In this document: piece by piece, positions 52,177 through 61,592 of the stretch
Position numbering within the stretch: position 1 is the first letter of the stretch
Layout: each line of letters opens with the position of its first letter
NCBI RefSeq assembly: GCF_024129865.1
Contig: NZ_JAMYFE010000022.1
Location: forward strand, 1-64,000
From: Stieleria tagensis
GTDB taxonomy: Bacteria > Planctomycetota > Planctomycetia > Pirellulales > Pirellulaceae
Direction of reading: 5' to 3'
DNA: 64,000 nucleotides
Notes under the pieces: generated by a model
Database searches by the model: none
Told to the model about the DNA's origin: nothing
Seen by the model: the letters and a program-made list of their open reading frames with translations, nothing else
Program-made: the position numbers and the translations under genes

Positions 52177-54546
52177 TCACTTCTGTTGCAGCAAGCGTTT
52201 CGATTCTTTCAACAAGAACTGGACGTCCTTGAATGGTTCATAGCTGATGTCTTGCCAGCGCACGCGGCCTTGACCGTCGACCAGAAAGGTGCCGTGGAGT
52301 GGTTGCGATTCAAAGTCGTCCCAACAGCGATAGGACTTGAAAACCTGCTGATCACCGTCACTGTACAACGGGATATTCAGTTTCTTTTCAAAGTCCTCCA
52401 ACCCGGTGGCAAGTTCGTCGGCTGATTCACTACTGATGGCGACGATATCGATCCCGGCGTCGCGAAACGCTTCGAAGTGGGGGTCGAATTCATGCAACTG
52501 CTCGATACAGTGCAGGCAACCGAATCCCAGATAGAAAATCATCAGCTTGGGACGCGACGTCAGCTCGCTGCTTTGGACCAATTGGCCGTCCGCCGTTCGG
52601 GCTTGCCAGGAATCTGCTTGATACGGTTGCCAGCGAAACGGGCCCAGTTGATCCAGCGGCGGCCGTGCCCCTAAATCGTCTGCCGCCGGTGGCACAATCC
52701 GCCAGTCTTCATCGGCGTCAACCGACTTGGCGACCTCGGACAGTTTCGCCAGCAACGGTGTGTCGAGATCCGCCTGTGATGCCAGCTTGCGGAGTTCGGA
52801 AAAACGCTTTTGGGCGGTTTCGGTTTGTTTGTCACGCCACAACAGGTCCACCAACACCGCCAACGGTTGAACTTGATCGGGGCCGTCTTTGACGCCGCGC
52901 TCAGCGGATTTGATGGCGGCATCCAAATCGCCGGCCTCGGCCAACCAGATCGCCTCCATGCTCGCGTCCAATTTGGCGTCCTTCAACCGTGACTTTAGTG
53001 CGGCGGTGTCCTTGCGTGCTGTCGCAGCCGACGCGGCCACCCGCGCGATGATCCCACGCAGTGACTCGATGTCCTTCTGGATGGCTTTGCGATCCACTCG
53101 TTTGACCGGATCTGTCTCGTCGTCCGTTTGATCCTGGTCTACGTCGGACGCATCGGCGACGCGTTCGGCATCGTCCAACAATTGGGTCTGCATCTCAATC
53201 CGCTGACGTTGCAATTGACGCAGCGTTTTTGCACCCGCGTGTTTGTCGCCGGTCAGAAACTGGGCCACCCCCAGCCATCCCAGTTCATCGCGCTGCGTCG
53301 CCTTGTGATCGGTGGGCGGTAAATCACCACCATTGATCTCGTCGATCACCTGTTGCCAGAGAGCGTAGCGTGTCAATGTTTGCAGCAGCCGTTGGCGACC
53401 AAACTTGTGGCTGCCTCGTTTTTCTATCGAGTTGTAGCGCGGATGCTGTGGCAGCGAGACCAGGTTTTTTGCCAGGTCGATCGCATCGGAGACCCGACCG
53501 ATGTGATTTAAATTCCGCACCAACCATTCATTGTTGTGGGCAAAGTTATGGATCTGATCGGGCATCAACCGAGTCTCGATCATGTGCGAGTGATCCACGC
53601 GCGCCGAGGCTTCCTGTTGCCACGCCGCGTCGCCGTAACGTTTCAGTTTCGAATAGATGTGGCCGGGCATGTGCCACATGTGAGCGATACCGGGACTGGA
53701 GGGCCCCGATTTTGCGGCCGACTCGAGCGCGTTTTCCGGACGAGCGGAATCCCACAAGTGGATTCGATAGTGGTGCGCGGGGTGATCCGGATTGACGGCA
53801 AAGATTTCTTTTAACAGCGCTTCGACGGCATACCGGCTGGTCAGTTTGACTCCCTCTCGATCGCCCATCCAGATCTGGACAACCAGGAACGCTTTGGCTT
53901 CCAGGTCGTCGGGGTGTTCGTACAGGATTTTCTCCAAGTCGGCGATGTACCGCTCGCCGCGTTTGGTCTTTTGTTCCCGCTCCGCTTCCTTCTGTTTGTC
54001 CGCCTCTTTTTCGTCAGCCTTGTCGGATGACTCGTCATCATCCTTGGCCTTCGGCAGGTAGCGTTCCAGCGCGTCGATGTATAGCTTTTCGCGCTTCGAA
54101 GTGTTCGACTTGGATTTTTCTTTGGCTTGATCAATGAACCCGCGGGCACGCTCGGAATTATTGACGTTTGCCATCGCCATTCCCCAGTACGCGATCGCCA
54201 GCTCCGGATCTTCGTTGGCGGCTTGGCGGAACGAGCGTTCGGCTTCCAGGTACCAAAATCCGTGCAGCTGCGCGATGCCCTGTTCGATGAACAGTTGGGC
54301 GAGCTCGGATTTAGTCGACGTGGGGAATTCAATCGCAGCCATCCCCGGCATCAGCACCGCAGCTTGGCGCGGTCCCTCGTTGAAGGCTTCGCCGTGATAG
54401 CTGTGCCCCGCGTCGACCGCATCGGCAGATTCCTGGCTGGGATCGCCGGACGAATTTTCGGGCGAATTTCCGGGGGAAGCGGCAACCAATGCGGTCACCG
54501 GGCAGAGTGCCAGGACGACGCCGAGCAGAGTGCGAATCGCGGGCAT
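52177..54546 (-). CDS. Secreted TPR protein with C-terminal redoxin domain
   Basis: A 789-residue exported protein. Residues 1-24 are a signal peptide (IRTLLGVVLALCPVTALVAA). The body carries tetratricopeptide repeats (ELAQLFIEQGIAQLHGFWYLEAERSFRQAANEDPELAIAYWGMAMA) and a charged Lys/Glu-rich linker (DKADEKEADKQKEAEREQ). The last 150 residues form an AhpC/TSA-type thioredoxin fold with a CxxC in YLGFGCLHCIEQL and the strand VVAISSESADEL. It probably acts as a thiol-disulfide or peroxide-handling module joined to a protein scaffold. ATG 54546 is preferred because it gives the signal peptide; a longer frame from 54633 lacks one. Stands alone in its orientation. Confidence 0.85.
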   Translation of the reverse strand: MPAIRTLLGVVLALCPVTALVAASPGNSPENSSGDPSQESADAVDAGHSYHGEAFNEGPRQAAVLMPGMAAIEFPTSTKSELAQLFIEQGIAQLHGFWYLEAERSFRQAANEDPELAIAYWGMAMANVNNSERARGFIDQAKEKSKSNTSKREKLYIDALERYLPKAKDDDESSDKADEKEADKQKEAEREQKTKRGERYIADLEKILYEHPDDLEAKAFLVVQIWMGDREGVKLTSRYAVEALLKEIFAVNPDHPAHHYRIHLWDSARPENALESAAKSGPSSPGIAHMWHMPGHIYSKLKRYGDAAWQQEASARVDHSHMIETRLMPDQIHNFAHNNEWLVRNLNHIGRVSDAIDLAKNLVSLPQHPRYNSIEKRGSHKFGRQRLLQTLTRYALWQQVIDEINGGDLPPTDHKATQRDELGWLGVAQFLTGDKHAGAKTLRQLQRQRIEMQTQLLDDAERVADASDVDQDQTDDETDPVKRVDRKAIQKDIESLRGIIARVAASAATARKDTAALKSRLKDAKLDASMEAIWLAEAGDLDAAIKSAERGVKDGPDQVQPLAVLVDLLWRDKQTETAQKRFSELRKLASQADLDTPLLAKLSEVAKSVDADEDWRIVPPAADDLGARPPLDQLGPFRWQPYQADSWQARTADGQLVQSSELTSRPKLMIFYLGFGCLHCIEQLHEFDPHFEAFRDAGIDIVAISSESADELATGLEDFEKKLNIPLYSDGDQQVFKSYRCWDDFESQPLHGTFLVDGQGRVRWQDISYEPFKDVQFLLKESKRLLQQK

Positions 54547-54782
54547 GAATCGATTTTTTAGGCGGGGACGGAACAGGCGGGAGGATGCAGAAGTCAGGCA
54601 TTGTAGTCCATTCTCTGCAAACCGACGCGTCACCTATTTTCGAGATCGTTAGCCGGCCGCACGTTGGTGTGGAGGATTTATCCGACCGGCTTTATTGTTC
54701 GCAGCAACCCCGTACCCGAGTCGGATAAATCCTCCACACCAGCGCCGCTGAAGCAACAACCCAGCCACGTCGTGATGGACCG
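54547..54782. repeat. Dispersed palindrome, family B (copy 2), in the 236-base spacer
   Basis: TGTGGAGGATTTATCCGAC at 54668-54686 and its perfect complement at 54720-54738 enclose a 33-base loop. The following CACCAGCGCCGCTGAAG is also close to the flank at 52.08 kb. A single family A fragment (CCGACGCGTCA) precedes it near 54621. No gene is supported. Confidence 0.9.
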
Positions 54783-56546
54783 CTAGGGGCCAAATGGATC
54801 GGATTCAGAGTTTTGGTCGCCGAATGGATTGGGGGCAAACGGGTCGGGGCCGAACGGGTCTGTCGATCCGCCGAAAGGATCCGCCGCTGGACGGTTGGGC
54901 TGTAACGCTTGCTCGATTCGCAACAGTCGTAGCCGATGCTCGGTCAAACGTTTGATGGTTGTTTCCACGTCCAGTCGTAACTTGCGGACGACATCGACTT
55001 GTTGATCGACAGCGGGGGCGGCGGCAGGAACAGTGGCAGGAGTGGCGAAGGGATCGTTCAAATTTGTGTTTTCGGCCACCGATGGAAACAGTGATTGAAA
55101 CGTTGTGATTTGCCCCTGCTGGTTCAAACTGAGTTTCATGACCGCCGGATTGAGTTGCGAGGAGCCTTCGCCAAGTACACAGACCGTACCGCCTTTCATT
55201 TGCTGCCAGTTGATGATCGGCATCCAGACCGCATCGTCCGTCGTGGCAGTGAATTTTTTGACCGCGTAGTTGCCTGGAGCAATTAATTCAAAATGCAGGC
55301 TTGCGTCTGAGGATTTCGAAGGCATCCGGGCGGGTTGGAAGGATGACCGCATCGCTCGCTGGTTATTCAGGTAGCGTGAAAACGTTGCCGTGGATTTCAG
55401 GTCCGACAGCGGCGGCGTCGGCAGCTCCTCGGCCTGCAAAGCACCAATGCCTTGTTGGCTGAGAGGCTGCAGTCGATAGCTGGCCTCGGGCTGGTCGCCC
55501 CACTGCGGCAAATGATCTGTTTGGTCATCGGACAGCTTGCAGGAAAGTGATCGTAGCGGTGCAAACGGAACCCGGGTCAGTCCGCTGGAACCACCGACCA
55601 CGACAATCTGACTGGGACCGCCTGCAATCAACTTTTCGAACAAGGCTTCCGCTGGCGTTGTGGTCGCGCTCTCTTGGATCGCTTTTTCAATACTGCCACG
55701 CGGCAAGATCGTAACCCGCACTTCACCCGGTGGCACATTGACGACGTCCCCAATCAAAGACTTTTGAAACCAACGAAACCGTGCTTTGAATCGCCAGTCA
55801 AATTCATCCACTCGGACTTGGCCCTTCGGATTTTCGTAGGAAAATTGTTCCAGACTGGGCCAAGCGAATCCGTTTTGCCAACAGGTCAACACTTCGAAGC
55901 GCTCGGCTTGCACCTCAGGCTGCGGTTCGACCAACAGTTTCCCCATGCTGCGCAATTCGATTTCAGGCTTCAGCGTGGTTCCGGCGGGAAGAAAGCTGAT
56001 CGCCGAGTCGCTGACGACCAGCATGGATGCCTGGGTGCGCGTGCTGGGACGCCGCTGCTGTCGCTGCGTATCTGGAGGCAAGTCCAGCTTTCCCGCGTCG
56101 TCACAGTCGTAGTGCGAGTAAAACTGGCCGTCCGGTTTTACAAGCGGCTTTCCATCCAGAAATGCGATCTCCGTCGGTCGTGGTGTAGGCTGCGAGCTCA
56201 TTCCCCCATCCATGCCCATCTCCATCCCCATTCCCATGTCATCCATCCCACCCATCGAATCCATCATGCCGTAGCTTCCCATCATCATCATGTCTCCGTA
56301 CTCGCCGCCGCCGTACATGTCACCTTGCGAGACGGGTTCGACGAACGTCTGGTAAACCTTGGCGCCTGCCGCGGGTGCACCGTCAGGCGTTCGAATGGTG
56401 ACTTCGGTGGCCTGCAGTGTGTGCGGCAACACCGCAACAGCCAGCAATGTGCTCAGCGCGAGCGACAGAATGGTTTTCGAATGCGATTTCATGGCGAGGG
56501 TTCTCGTCGGATGGCTGGTTGGTTCCAGCGGGGTGCCGCCGGTCAT
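54783..56546 (-). CDS. Secreted protein with Met-rich segment, in a sigma/kinase operon
   Basis: A 587-residue exported protein with no family I recognise. A signal peptide covers about residues 19-46 (KTILSLALSTLLAVAVLPHTLQA). Residues 47-70 (VTIRTPDGAPAAGAKVYQTF) resemble a carboxypeptidase-regulatory/beta-sandwich opening. Residues 78-115 are exceptionally Met/Gly/Asp-rich (MMMMGSYGMMDSMGGMDD, GMGMEMGMDGGM). The C-terminus is Pro/Asp/Phe-rich (DPFGGSTDPFGPDPFAPNPFG). The start at ATG 56546 overlaps the kinase stop by four bases (ATGA); ATG 56492 would begin directly at the signal peptide. It is the last gene of the sigma-kinase operon and may be the protein that the pathway serves. Confidence 0.7.
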   Translation of the reverse strand: MTGGTPLEPTSHPTRTLAMKSHSKTILSLALSTLLAVAVLPHTLQATEVTIRTPDGAPAAGAKVYQTFVEPVSQGDMYGGGEYGDMMMMGSYGMMDSMGGMDDMGMGMEMGMDGGMSSQPTPRPTEIAFLDGKPLVKPDGQFYSHYDCDDAGKLDLPPDTQRQQRRPSTRTQASMLVVSDSAISFLPAGTTLKPEIELRSMGKLLVEPQPEVQAERFEVLTCWQNGFAWPSLEQFSYENPKGQVRVDEFDWRFKARFRWFQKSLIGDVVNVPPGEVRVTILPRGSIEKAIQESATTTPAEALFEKLIAGGPSQIVVVGGSSGLTRVPFAPLRSLSCKLSDDQTDHLPQWGDQPEASYRLQPLSQQGIGALQAEELPTPPLSDLKSTATFSRYLNNQRAMRSSFQPARMPSKSSDASLHFELIAPGNYAVKKFTATTDDAVWMPIINWQQMKGGTVCVLGEGSSQLNPAVMKLSLNQQGQITTFQSLFPSVAENTNLNDPFATPATVPAAAPAVDQQVDVVRKLRLDVETTIKRLTEHRLRLLRIEQALQPNRPAADPFGGSTDPFGPDPFAPNPFGDQNSESDPFGP

Positions 56547-58159
56547 TGACCGGTGGGCGGAAGAGGAGAAGAGGTCGGTGGGGGCAACGCGTTTTGTTCC
56601 AGATCGCCGATCGTGTTTTCCCAGCGTGGCAGCGTGACCTGTTGGATCGTTTCCAATTCCGTTCGAACCTGGTCCAGAAAGGGCTCAAAGGTGACGGTCG
56701 GCGAAGTGCTGATAGCCGGATCACGAGTCTCTATCGAGTCTGATTCACTGGTCGCCGGATCCGCAGTGGCCGAAACCTTTTCAGCAGTGGCTGACGGCGC
56801 AACCAGCGCGGGCTCGGCTGACGGTTGCTGCGTGATTTGAGTTGGATCCGTAGTCTGGCTGTGACGGAGCGCCATGGCCGAAATCAACATCAGGATCACG
56901 GCGCCGACCGGCAGCGCCCAGCCCAGCCATGTCGGTCGCTGTTTGACGTTGGTCATCAGTTCCGCCGGCAACGGGGATCGCTTGTCGTTTTGGTGCCGCT
57001 GACAAGCCGCGATCCAGTCGACGAGTTGTTCGGCGCTCGGTCGATTTACAGGCTCGTTGGCGTGCATCCGTGCCAGCATTCGATTGAGCCATTCGGGCAG
57101 GCCGGGACAATTTTCCGAAAGTGAGGGTAGTTTTGAATCAGCGATCTGGCGGACGATCGCGTGCGTGTGCATTCCGGCCATTGGCGGCGTGCCACAGAGC
57201 ATCGTCCAGAACACGGTCCCCAAGGAATAAATGTCACCGGCCGGCCCGGCCCCATGGCCCAACGCCTGTTCGGGCGACAGATAAATCGGCGTCCCGGCAA
57301 AGGTTCCCGTTGCCGTGCAGGTGGCGTCGGTCTGGACTTTGGCCAACCCGAAATCAGACAGCACCACACGTTCGGTTCCCGCACCGAGCAGAATGTTGGC
57401 GGGTTTCACGTCACGGTGGACCACGCCGCAGGCATGTGCGGCCGCCAGCGCCGAAGCGACTTGGCGACCGATCCGCAATGTTTCGTCAATCGACAGCGCG
57501 CCGGCATCGCGAATCCGTTGCTGCAACGACTGACCAGGCAAATAGGGCATGACCAAGTAGGGCACATCGCGATAGCGGTCGACGTGATAGATCGAAATCA
57601 CGTTCGGATGCACCACCGCAGCGGCCGAGCGGGCTTCGCGTTCCAACGTCAGCAGTGTGTCGGGCGATTGCCAGTACTGCGGCAACGGTAACTTGACCGC
57701 CACGATTCGATCCACGTCGACGCTGCGAGCCTTGAGCACGATGCCCATGCCTCCGCTGCCGACCACGCCCAGCACTTCAAATCGTCCCAGTCGACCCAGC
57801 GAGTATTCGTCTTCGGTCGGCCCCAGCAATGTTTTGACCAACGACAAAATCGCCGGATGCGCCTGGTCGGTCGCTTGCGGTTGATGCAGAACTTGCGTCG
57901 GACTGTCGGCCAAGTCATCCAGCCAGTCACGGCTGGACAACCCGCTGGCCTGCAACGCTTGACGGGATTGGCGAAAGAAAGCATCTCGTTCCGACAGCGC
58001 TGCCACGCGATCCTGGCAGGACGGACAACGATCCAGATGTGCCAGCAGCACGTCGTCGGCAAGCGCGACGTCCCCCTCAGCGGCGACCCAGTCGTGCCAC
58101 TGGTCCTCGTCCGGGCAATCGTCCGGGCTCACTTGTTTCTGGGGGCGCTGCTCGCTCAT
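56543..58159 (-). CDS. Ser/Thr protein kinase with N-terminal anti-sigma-type zinc finger
   Basis: A 538-residue membrane kinase. Near the N-terminus His 41 and CPSC (Cys 45, Cys 48) form the HX3CX2C zinc motif of anti-sigma factors (LLAHLDRCPSCQDRV). The kinase domain (about residues 127-390) has GSGGMGIV, VAVKLPL, catalytic HRDVKPAN, DFGLA and GTPIYLSPEQ. A membrane helix (LGWALPVGAVILMLISAMAL) lies about residues 418-437, followed by a Ser/Thr/Pro-rich outer part. It overlaps the upstream sigma gene and downstream Met-rich gene by four bases each. A kinase and anti-sigma domain in one chain, coupled to its sigma factor, suggests direct regulation of the sigma factor by binding and phosphorylation. 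Confidence 0.93.
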   Translation of the reverse strand: MSEQRPQKQVSPDDCPDEDQWHDWVAAEGDVALADDVLLAHLDRCPSCQDRVAALSERDAFFRQSRQALQASGLSSRDWLDDLADSPTQVLHQPQATDQAHPAILSLVKTLLGPTEDEYSLGRLGRFEVLGVVGSGGMGIVLKARSVDVDRIVAVKLPLPQYWQSPDTLLTLEREARSAAAVVHPNVISIYHVDRYRDVPYLVMPYLPGQSLQQRIRDAGALSIDETLRIGRQVASALAAAHACGVVHRDVKPANILLGAGTERVVLSDFGLAKVQTDATCTATGTFAGTPIYLSPEQALGHGAGPAGDIYSLGTVFWTMLCGTPPMAGMHTHAIVRQIADSKLPSLSENCPGLPEWLNRMLARMHANEPVNRPSAEQLVDWIAACQRHQNDKRSPLPAELMTNVKQRPTWLGWALPVGAVILMLISAMALRHSQTTDPTQITQQPSAEPALVAPSATAEKVSATADPATSESDSIETRDPAISTSPTVTFEPFLDQVRTELETIQQVTLPRWENTIGDLEQNALPPPTSSPLPPTGQ

Positions 58160-58812
58160 GTGTCGATCTCCGGTTGGGACTCTCCGGCAAACTGGGTTTC
58201 CTCCAGCCGCTCGATCCGCGTGACCGCCTGCCGCAACCGGCGCAGCACTCGGCTGCGGATCGCATAGACCGAACCGATCGATCGGCCCGACAATTCAGCG
58301 GCGCGCGCAATCGACACGCCGTCGACGTGGGTTTGCCAAAAGATCAACCACTGCTCGCTTTCCACCTGTGATTTGACTACCGACGCAGCGGTGACGAACA
58401 GATGCTGTTGCTGCTCGCGTTGCCAATCCGTTCGCGACTGATCGTCCGGCAGTGGTCGTCCGGCGAGCGACAATTGATGGCTCGTCCCCCCGGTGCCACG
58501 CCGCGATAATTGGCGGGTCACAAGATTCAGCAATGCGTTTTCAGAAACTCGGTGCAACCAAGCACTGAATTTCAAAGGGCGATCACTGTCACCGGGCTCG
58601 GATTCCGTCGACCATCGCTGGGCCGCTCGAAAGACACGGGCGATGACATCGGCCACCAATGCCTCGGCATCACTGTGCTGCAACCCGCGTGATCGGGCAT
58701 AGCGATAGATCACCGGCCGATACAACGCATCAAACCGATTCCAAGCGGCATCATCGCGGGGATCCGCAATGCGTTGCAGCAGGGTCGGTTGCGTATCAGG
58801 CCAATGGCTCAT
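58156..58812 (-). CDS. ECF-type sigma factor of the kinase operon
   Basis: A 218-residue sigma-70 family factor. Region 2 is seen in WNRFDALYRPVIYRYARSRGLQHSDAEALVADVIARVFRA and WLHRVSENALLNLVTRQLS (residues 20-105). Region 4 is the C-terminal helix-turn-helix (FWQTHVDGVSIARAAELSGRSIGSVYAIRSRVLRRLRQ). Planctomycetes have many such factors encoded beside Ser/Thr kinases. The ATGA overlap with the kinase gene supports a functional pair. It is the first gene of the operon; targets are unknown. Confidence 0.9.
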   Translation of the reverse strand: MSHWPDTQPTLLQRIADPRDDAAWNRFDALYRPVIYRYARSRGLQHSDAEALVADVIARVFRAAQRWSTESEPGDSDRPLKFSAWLHRVSENALLNLVTRQLSRRGTGGTSHQLSLAGRPLPDDQSRTDWQREQQQHLFVTAASVVKSQVESEQWLIFWQTHVDGVSIARAAELSGRSIGSVYAIRSRVLRRLRQAVTRIERLEETQFAGESQPEIDT

Positions 58813-58944
58813 CGATTTTGACTCTTCGCACTACGGGGATCAGCTCTGGCAATCGGTTCGTACAATGAGTTGACCCACCTCGCGGCGATCTCTGACAAGA
58901 AAACTTAAAAAACAACGGCATTGCGACAACCTCGGATTCGGATT

Positions 58945-59046
58945 TTGAAGTTGCGCTTTCGCGTGGGGCATTGTTTTTGGGTAACCCGAAGCGTCAGCGA
59001 GGGATCCCGTTAACTCCCTAAATTCGTCGCTGACGCGTCGGGTTGC
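58945..59046. repeat. Dispersed palindrome, family A (copy 3)
   Basis: TTTTGAAGTTGCGCTTTCGC leads into GGCATTGTTTTTGG and the arm GGTAACCCGAAGCGTCAGCG plus AGGGAT (58980-59005). The inverse arm CGCTGACGCGTCGGGTTGC is at 59028-59046. The arm differs from copy 1 by one base and the leading sequence matches the 51.9 kb copy. Confidence 0.88.
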
Positions 59047-59298
59047 GATTCAACCGCAACTGCAAAACTGACATGCCGGGTTGTGGTAAAAGAGCAACTG
59101 CAACAGTTTCAGATTTGGCCAGCGTGTCAAATGGGCTGTCAATCTGGCAACCTGCAATTTACCTCGAACTGGGTGCTCAAGTCGGCACTGCCAGAAAAGG
59201 TTTTTGTTCTGCAGACACGTCTCAGAAACCGCTTGTAATGGGGAAAAACGGCTCATCGAAATGGCAGTCGAAAAAATTATGGTGGCTTGGGACCCGAC

Positions 59299-59314
59299 TG
59301 GCACGGGCTTTGCC
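59299..59314 (+). promoter_or_regulatory. Sigma-54-type promoter of dnaK
   Basis: TGGCACG, four bases, then TTGCC. GG (59300-59301) and GC (59312-59313) are ten bases apart. It matches the consensus TGGCACG-N4-TTGC at every conserved position. The predicted start near 59325 leaves a leader of about 180 bases before the dnaK ATG at 59508. Confidence 0.7.
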
Positions 59315-59507
59315 TAACACACTCTGCAACGCCACAACTGGCGAAAACGACAGACCGCTCGGCGACGTTCCCGAACCACCGACGGCCTTTAATAAAGCAC
59401 CCACTACAACCCACTCGGTCCCCAAAGTCACTGCGCGGCTCCCCTTGGCTCTGCCGTCGCCGCAACAAACTTGACCTCACTACGATTTTCACGGAGACAG
59501 ATTAGTC

Positions 59508-61451
59508 ATGGCGCAAGGCGAAAAAATTATCGGTATCGACCTCGGTACGACCAATAGCGTGGTCGCGATCATGGAAGGTAGTGAGCCGAAAGTGATCCCC
59601 AACCCCGAAGGCAACCGACTGACACCCAGTGTCGTCGCGTTCACCGACAAGAAGGAAACCATCGTCGGCGAGCCGGCCCGTCGTCAAGCGGTCACCAACC
59701 CGACGCGAACGGTCTATTCGGCCAAGCGTTTCATGGGTCGCCGTCACAACGAAGTCGAATCAGAGGAAAAGATGGTGCCCTATGGCATCGTCGGCGGTGA
59801 CAACGAATACGTCAAACTGCAAGTCGGTGACGAACAGTACACGCCGCAAGAAATCTCGGCCAAGGTGCTTCGCAAGTTGAAGGAATCCGCCGAGTCGTAC
59901 TTGGGTCACAAAGTCAACAAGGCTGTGATCACTGTCCCGGCCTATTTCAACGACGCACAACGCCAAGCCACCAAAGACGCTGGCCAAATCGCCGGTCTGG
60001 AAGTCGCTCGAATCATCAACGAACCAACCGCCGCCGCACTGGCCTATGGTCTGGACAAAAAGAAAGACGAAAAAATCATCGTCTTTGACCTCGGTGGTGG
60101 TACCTTCGACGTCTCCGTTTTGGAAGTCGCCGACAGTGGTGACGAAGAAAACGAGAGCCGAGTCTTCCAAGTGATCAGCACCTCGGGTGACACTCACCTC
60201 GGTGGAGATGACTTTGATGAAGCCCTGATCAACTACGTTGCCGGCCAGTTCAAGCAAGACAACGCGATCGATCTGCGGAACGATCCAATGGCATTGCAAC
60301 GGCTTCAAGAAGCTTGCGAAAAAGCCAAGAAGGAATTGTCGACTCTTCCCGAAACCGACATCAACCTACCCTTCATCACGATGGACCAAACCGGTCCCAA
60401 ACACCTGACGATGAAGATCACCCGCAGCAAGTTCGAAGAACTGATCGACGATCTTGTCGAACGCTGCCGAAAACCTGTCATGCAGGCCCTGAAAGACGCC
60501 GGTTTTGCGGCTAGCGAGATCGATGAAATCGTCTTGGTCGGCGGTAGCACGCGTGTGCCAAAGGTTCGCGAAGTCGTTAAATCAATCTTCGGCAAAGACC
60601 CTCACCAAGGCGTTAACCCCGACGAAGTCGTCGCCATCGGTGCGGCGATCCAAGGCAGCGTGTTGGCCGGCGAGCGGACCGACGTGTTGTTGTTGGACGT
60701 GACCCCACTGACGCTGGGGATCGAAACCGAAGGCGGTGTGATGACCGCGTTGGTCGAACGCAACACCACAGTTCCGGTGGAAAAGAAGAACGTGTTCAGT
60801 ACCGCCGCTGACAATCAATCGGCAGTGACCGTTCGCGTGTTCCAAGGTGAACGCAAGATGGCAGCTAACAACCGCTTGCTGGGCGAATTCAATCTAGAAG
60901 GCATCCCGGCGCAACCGCGTGGCGTTCCTCAAATCGAAGTCAAATTTGATATCGACCAGAACGGTATTCTCAGTGTTTCGGCAAAGGAATTGAAAACCGG
61001 CAAAGAAGCATCCGTTGAGATCAAAGAGGCTGGCGCACTGAGCGACAGTGATATCGAAACGATGCGTCGTGACGCGGAACAGAATGCCGACGAAGACCGT
61101 CGTCAGTTCGAATTGGCCGAGGCTCGCAACAAAGCCAACCAACAGGTTCACCAGTTGGAAAAGGACATGAGCGAACATGCCGACAAACTGTCCGACGAAG
61201 ACAAAGAACCGTTGGGCAAAGCGATCGAAAAAGTGAACACCGCTGCGGCCGGTGAAGACGTGGCGGCTATCAAGCAAGCCACCGAAGAACTTGATGCGGT
61301 GGCCAAAGCGTTCAGCAAAGTGTTGTACGAGAAAACCCAAGCAGCCGGCGGTGATGACGCCGCTGCGGCCGGAGCCGCCGGTGCAGCTGCCGCCGGAGCA
61401 GACTCGGATGACGACGATGCTATCGATGCCGATTTCGAAGTCAAAAACTAG
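59508..61451 (+). CDS. dnaK: Chaperone protein DnaK (Hsp70)
   Basis: Main ATP-dependent chaperone folding nascent and stress-denatured proteins with DnaJ and GrpE. The 647-residue protein has the ATPase motifs [33 protein letters not shown] and [14 protein letters not shown], and substrate-domain sequences [14 protein letters not shown] and [16 protein letters not shown]. The acidic tail ends [15 protein letters not shown] 59508 follows GGAGA. No dnaJ or grpE lies directly beside it; clpB follows after a terminator. A sigma-54-type promoter in the spacer would be an unusual control for this gene. Confidence 0.98.
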   Translation: MAQGEKIIGIDLGTTNSVVAIMEGSEPKVIPNPEGNRLTPSVVAFTDKKETIVGEPARRQAVTNPTRTVYSAKRFMGRRHNEVESEEKMVPYGIVGGDNEYVKLQVGDEQYTPQEISAKVLRKLKESAESYLGHKVNKAVITVPAYFNDAQRQATKDAGQIAGLEVARIINEPTAAALAYGLDKKKDEKIIVFDLGGGTFDVSVLEVADSGDEENESRVFQVISTSGDTHLGGDDFDEALINYVAGQFKQDNAIDLRNDPMALQRLQEACEKAKKELSTLPETDINLPFITMDQTGPKHLTMKITRSKFEELIDDLVERCRKPVMQALKDAGFAASEIDEIVLVGGSTRVPKVREVVKSIFGKDPHQGVNPDEVVAIGAAIQGSVLAGERTDVLLLDVTPLTLGIETEGGVMTALVERNTTVPVEKKNVFSTAADNQSAVTVRVFQGERKMAANNRLLGEFNLEGIPAQPRGVPQIEVKFDIDQNGILSVSAKELKTGKEASVEIKEAGALSDSDIETMRRDAEQNADEDRRQFELAEARNKANQQVHQLEKDMSEHADKLSDEDKEPLGKAIEKVNTAAAGEDVAAIKQATEELDAVAKAFSKVLYEKTQAAGGDDAAAAGAAGAAAAGADSDDDDAIDADFEVKN

Positions 61452-61508
61452 GCCGACCCGCTGAATCGAATGAACTGTACCGCCACGGTGATTGCCGTGG
61501 TGGCGTGG

Positions 61509-61536
61509 GACGGGTGACACGTCGCCCGTCTTTTTT
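61509..61536 (+). terminator. Rho-independent terminator between dnaK and clpB
   Basis: GACGGG (61509-61514) pairs with CCCGTC (61525-61530), followed by six T residues. Another stem (CCACGG/CCGTGG) precedes it at 61482-61502. clpB may therefore be transcribed separately or by read-through. Confidence 0.75.
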
Positions 61537-61592
61537 ATGCGCCTTGCGAATCCCTCGCTGGCACCACTTTTCAATTGCAGGAGCACCCCTCA

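Larger units (their letters stand above)
58813..59507. other. Long spacer upstream of dnaK with repeat and leader
   Basis: About 695 bases. A family A palindrome occupies 58945-59046. From about 59290 the dnaK promoter and leader are found. An open plus frame (59043-59474) lacks coding bias, a ribosome site and any recognisable domain. No CIRCE element (TTAGCACTC and inverse) was found before dnaK. Confidence 0.6.

Noticed and set aside
59043-59474. 143-codon plus-strand frame before dnaK
   Set aside because: No ribosome site or domain; it spans a dispersed repeat and the dnaK promoter.
59047-59507. CIRCE-type operator upstream of dnaK
   Set aside because: No TTAGCACTC-N9-GAGTGCTAA or close variant was found.
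61555-61582. TGGCACC and TTGCA before clpB
   Set aside because: The GG to GC distance is well above ten bases, so it cannot serve as a sigma-54 promoter.
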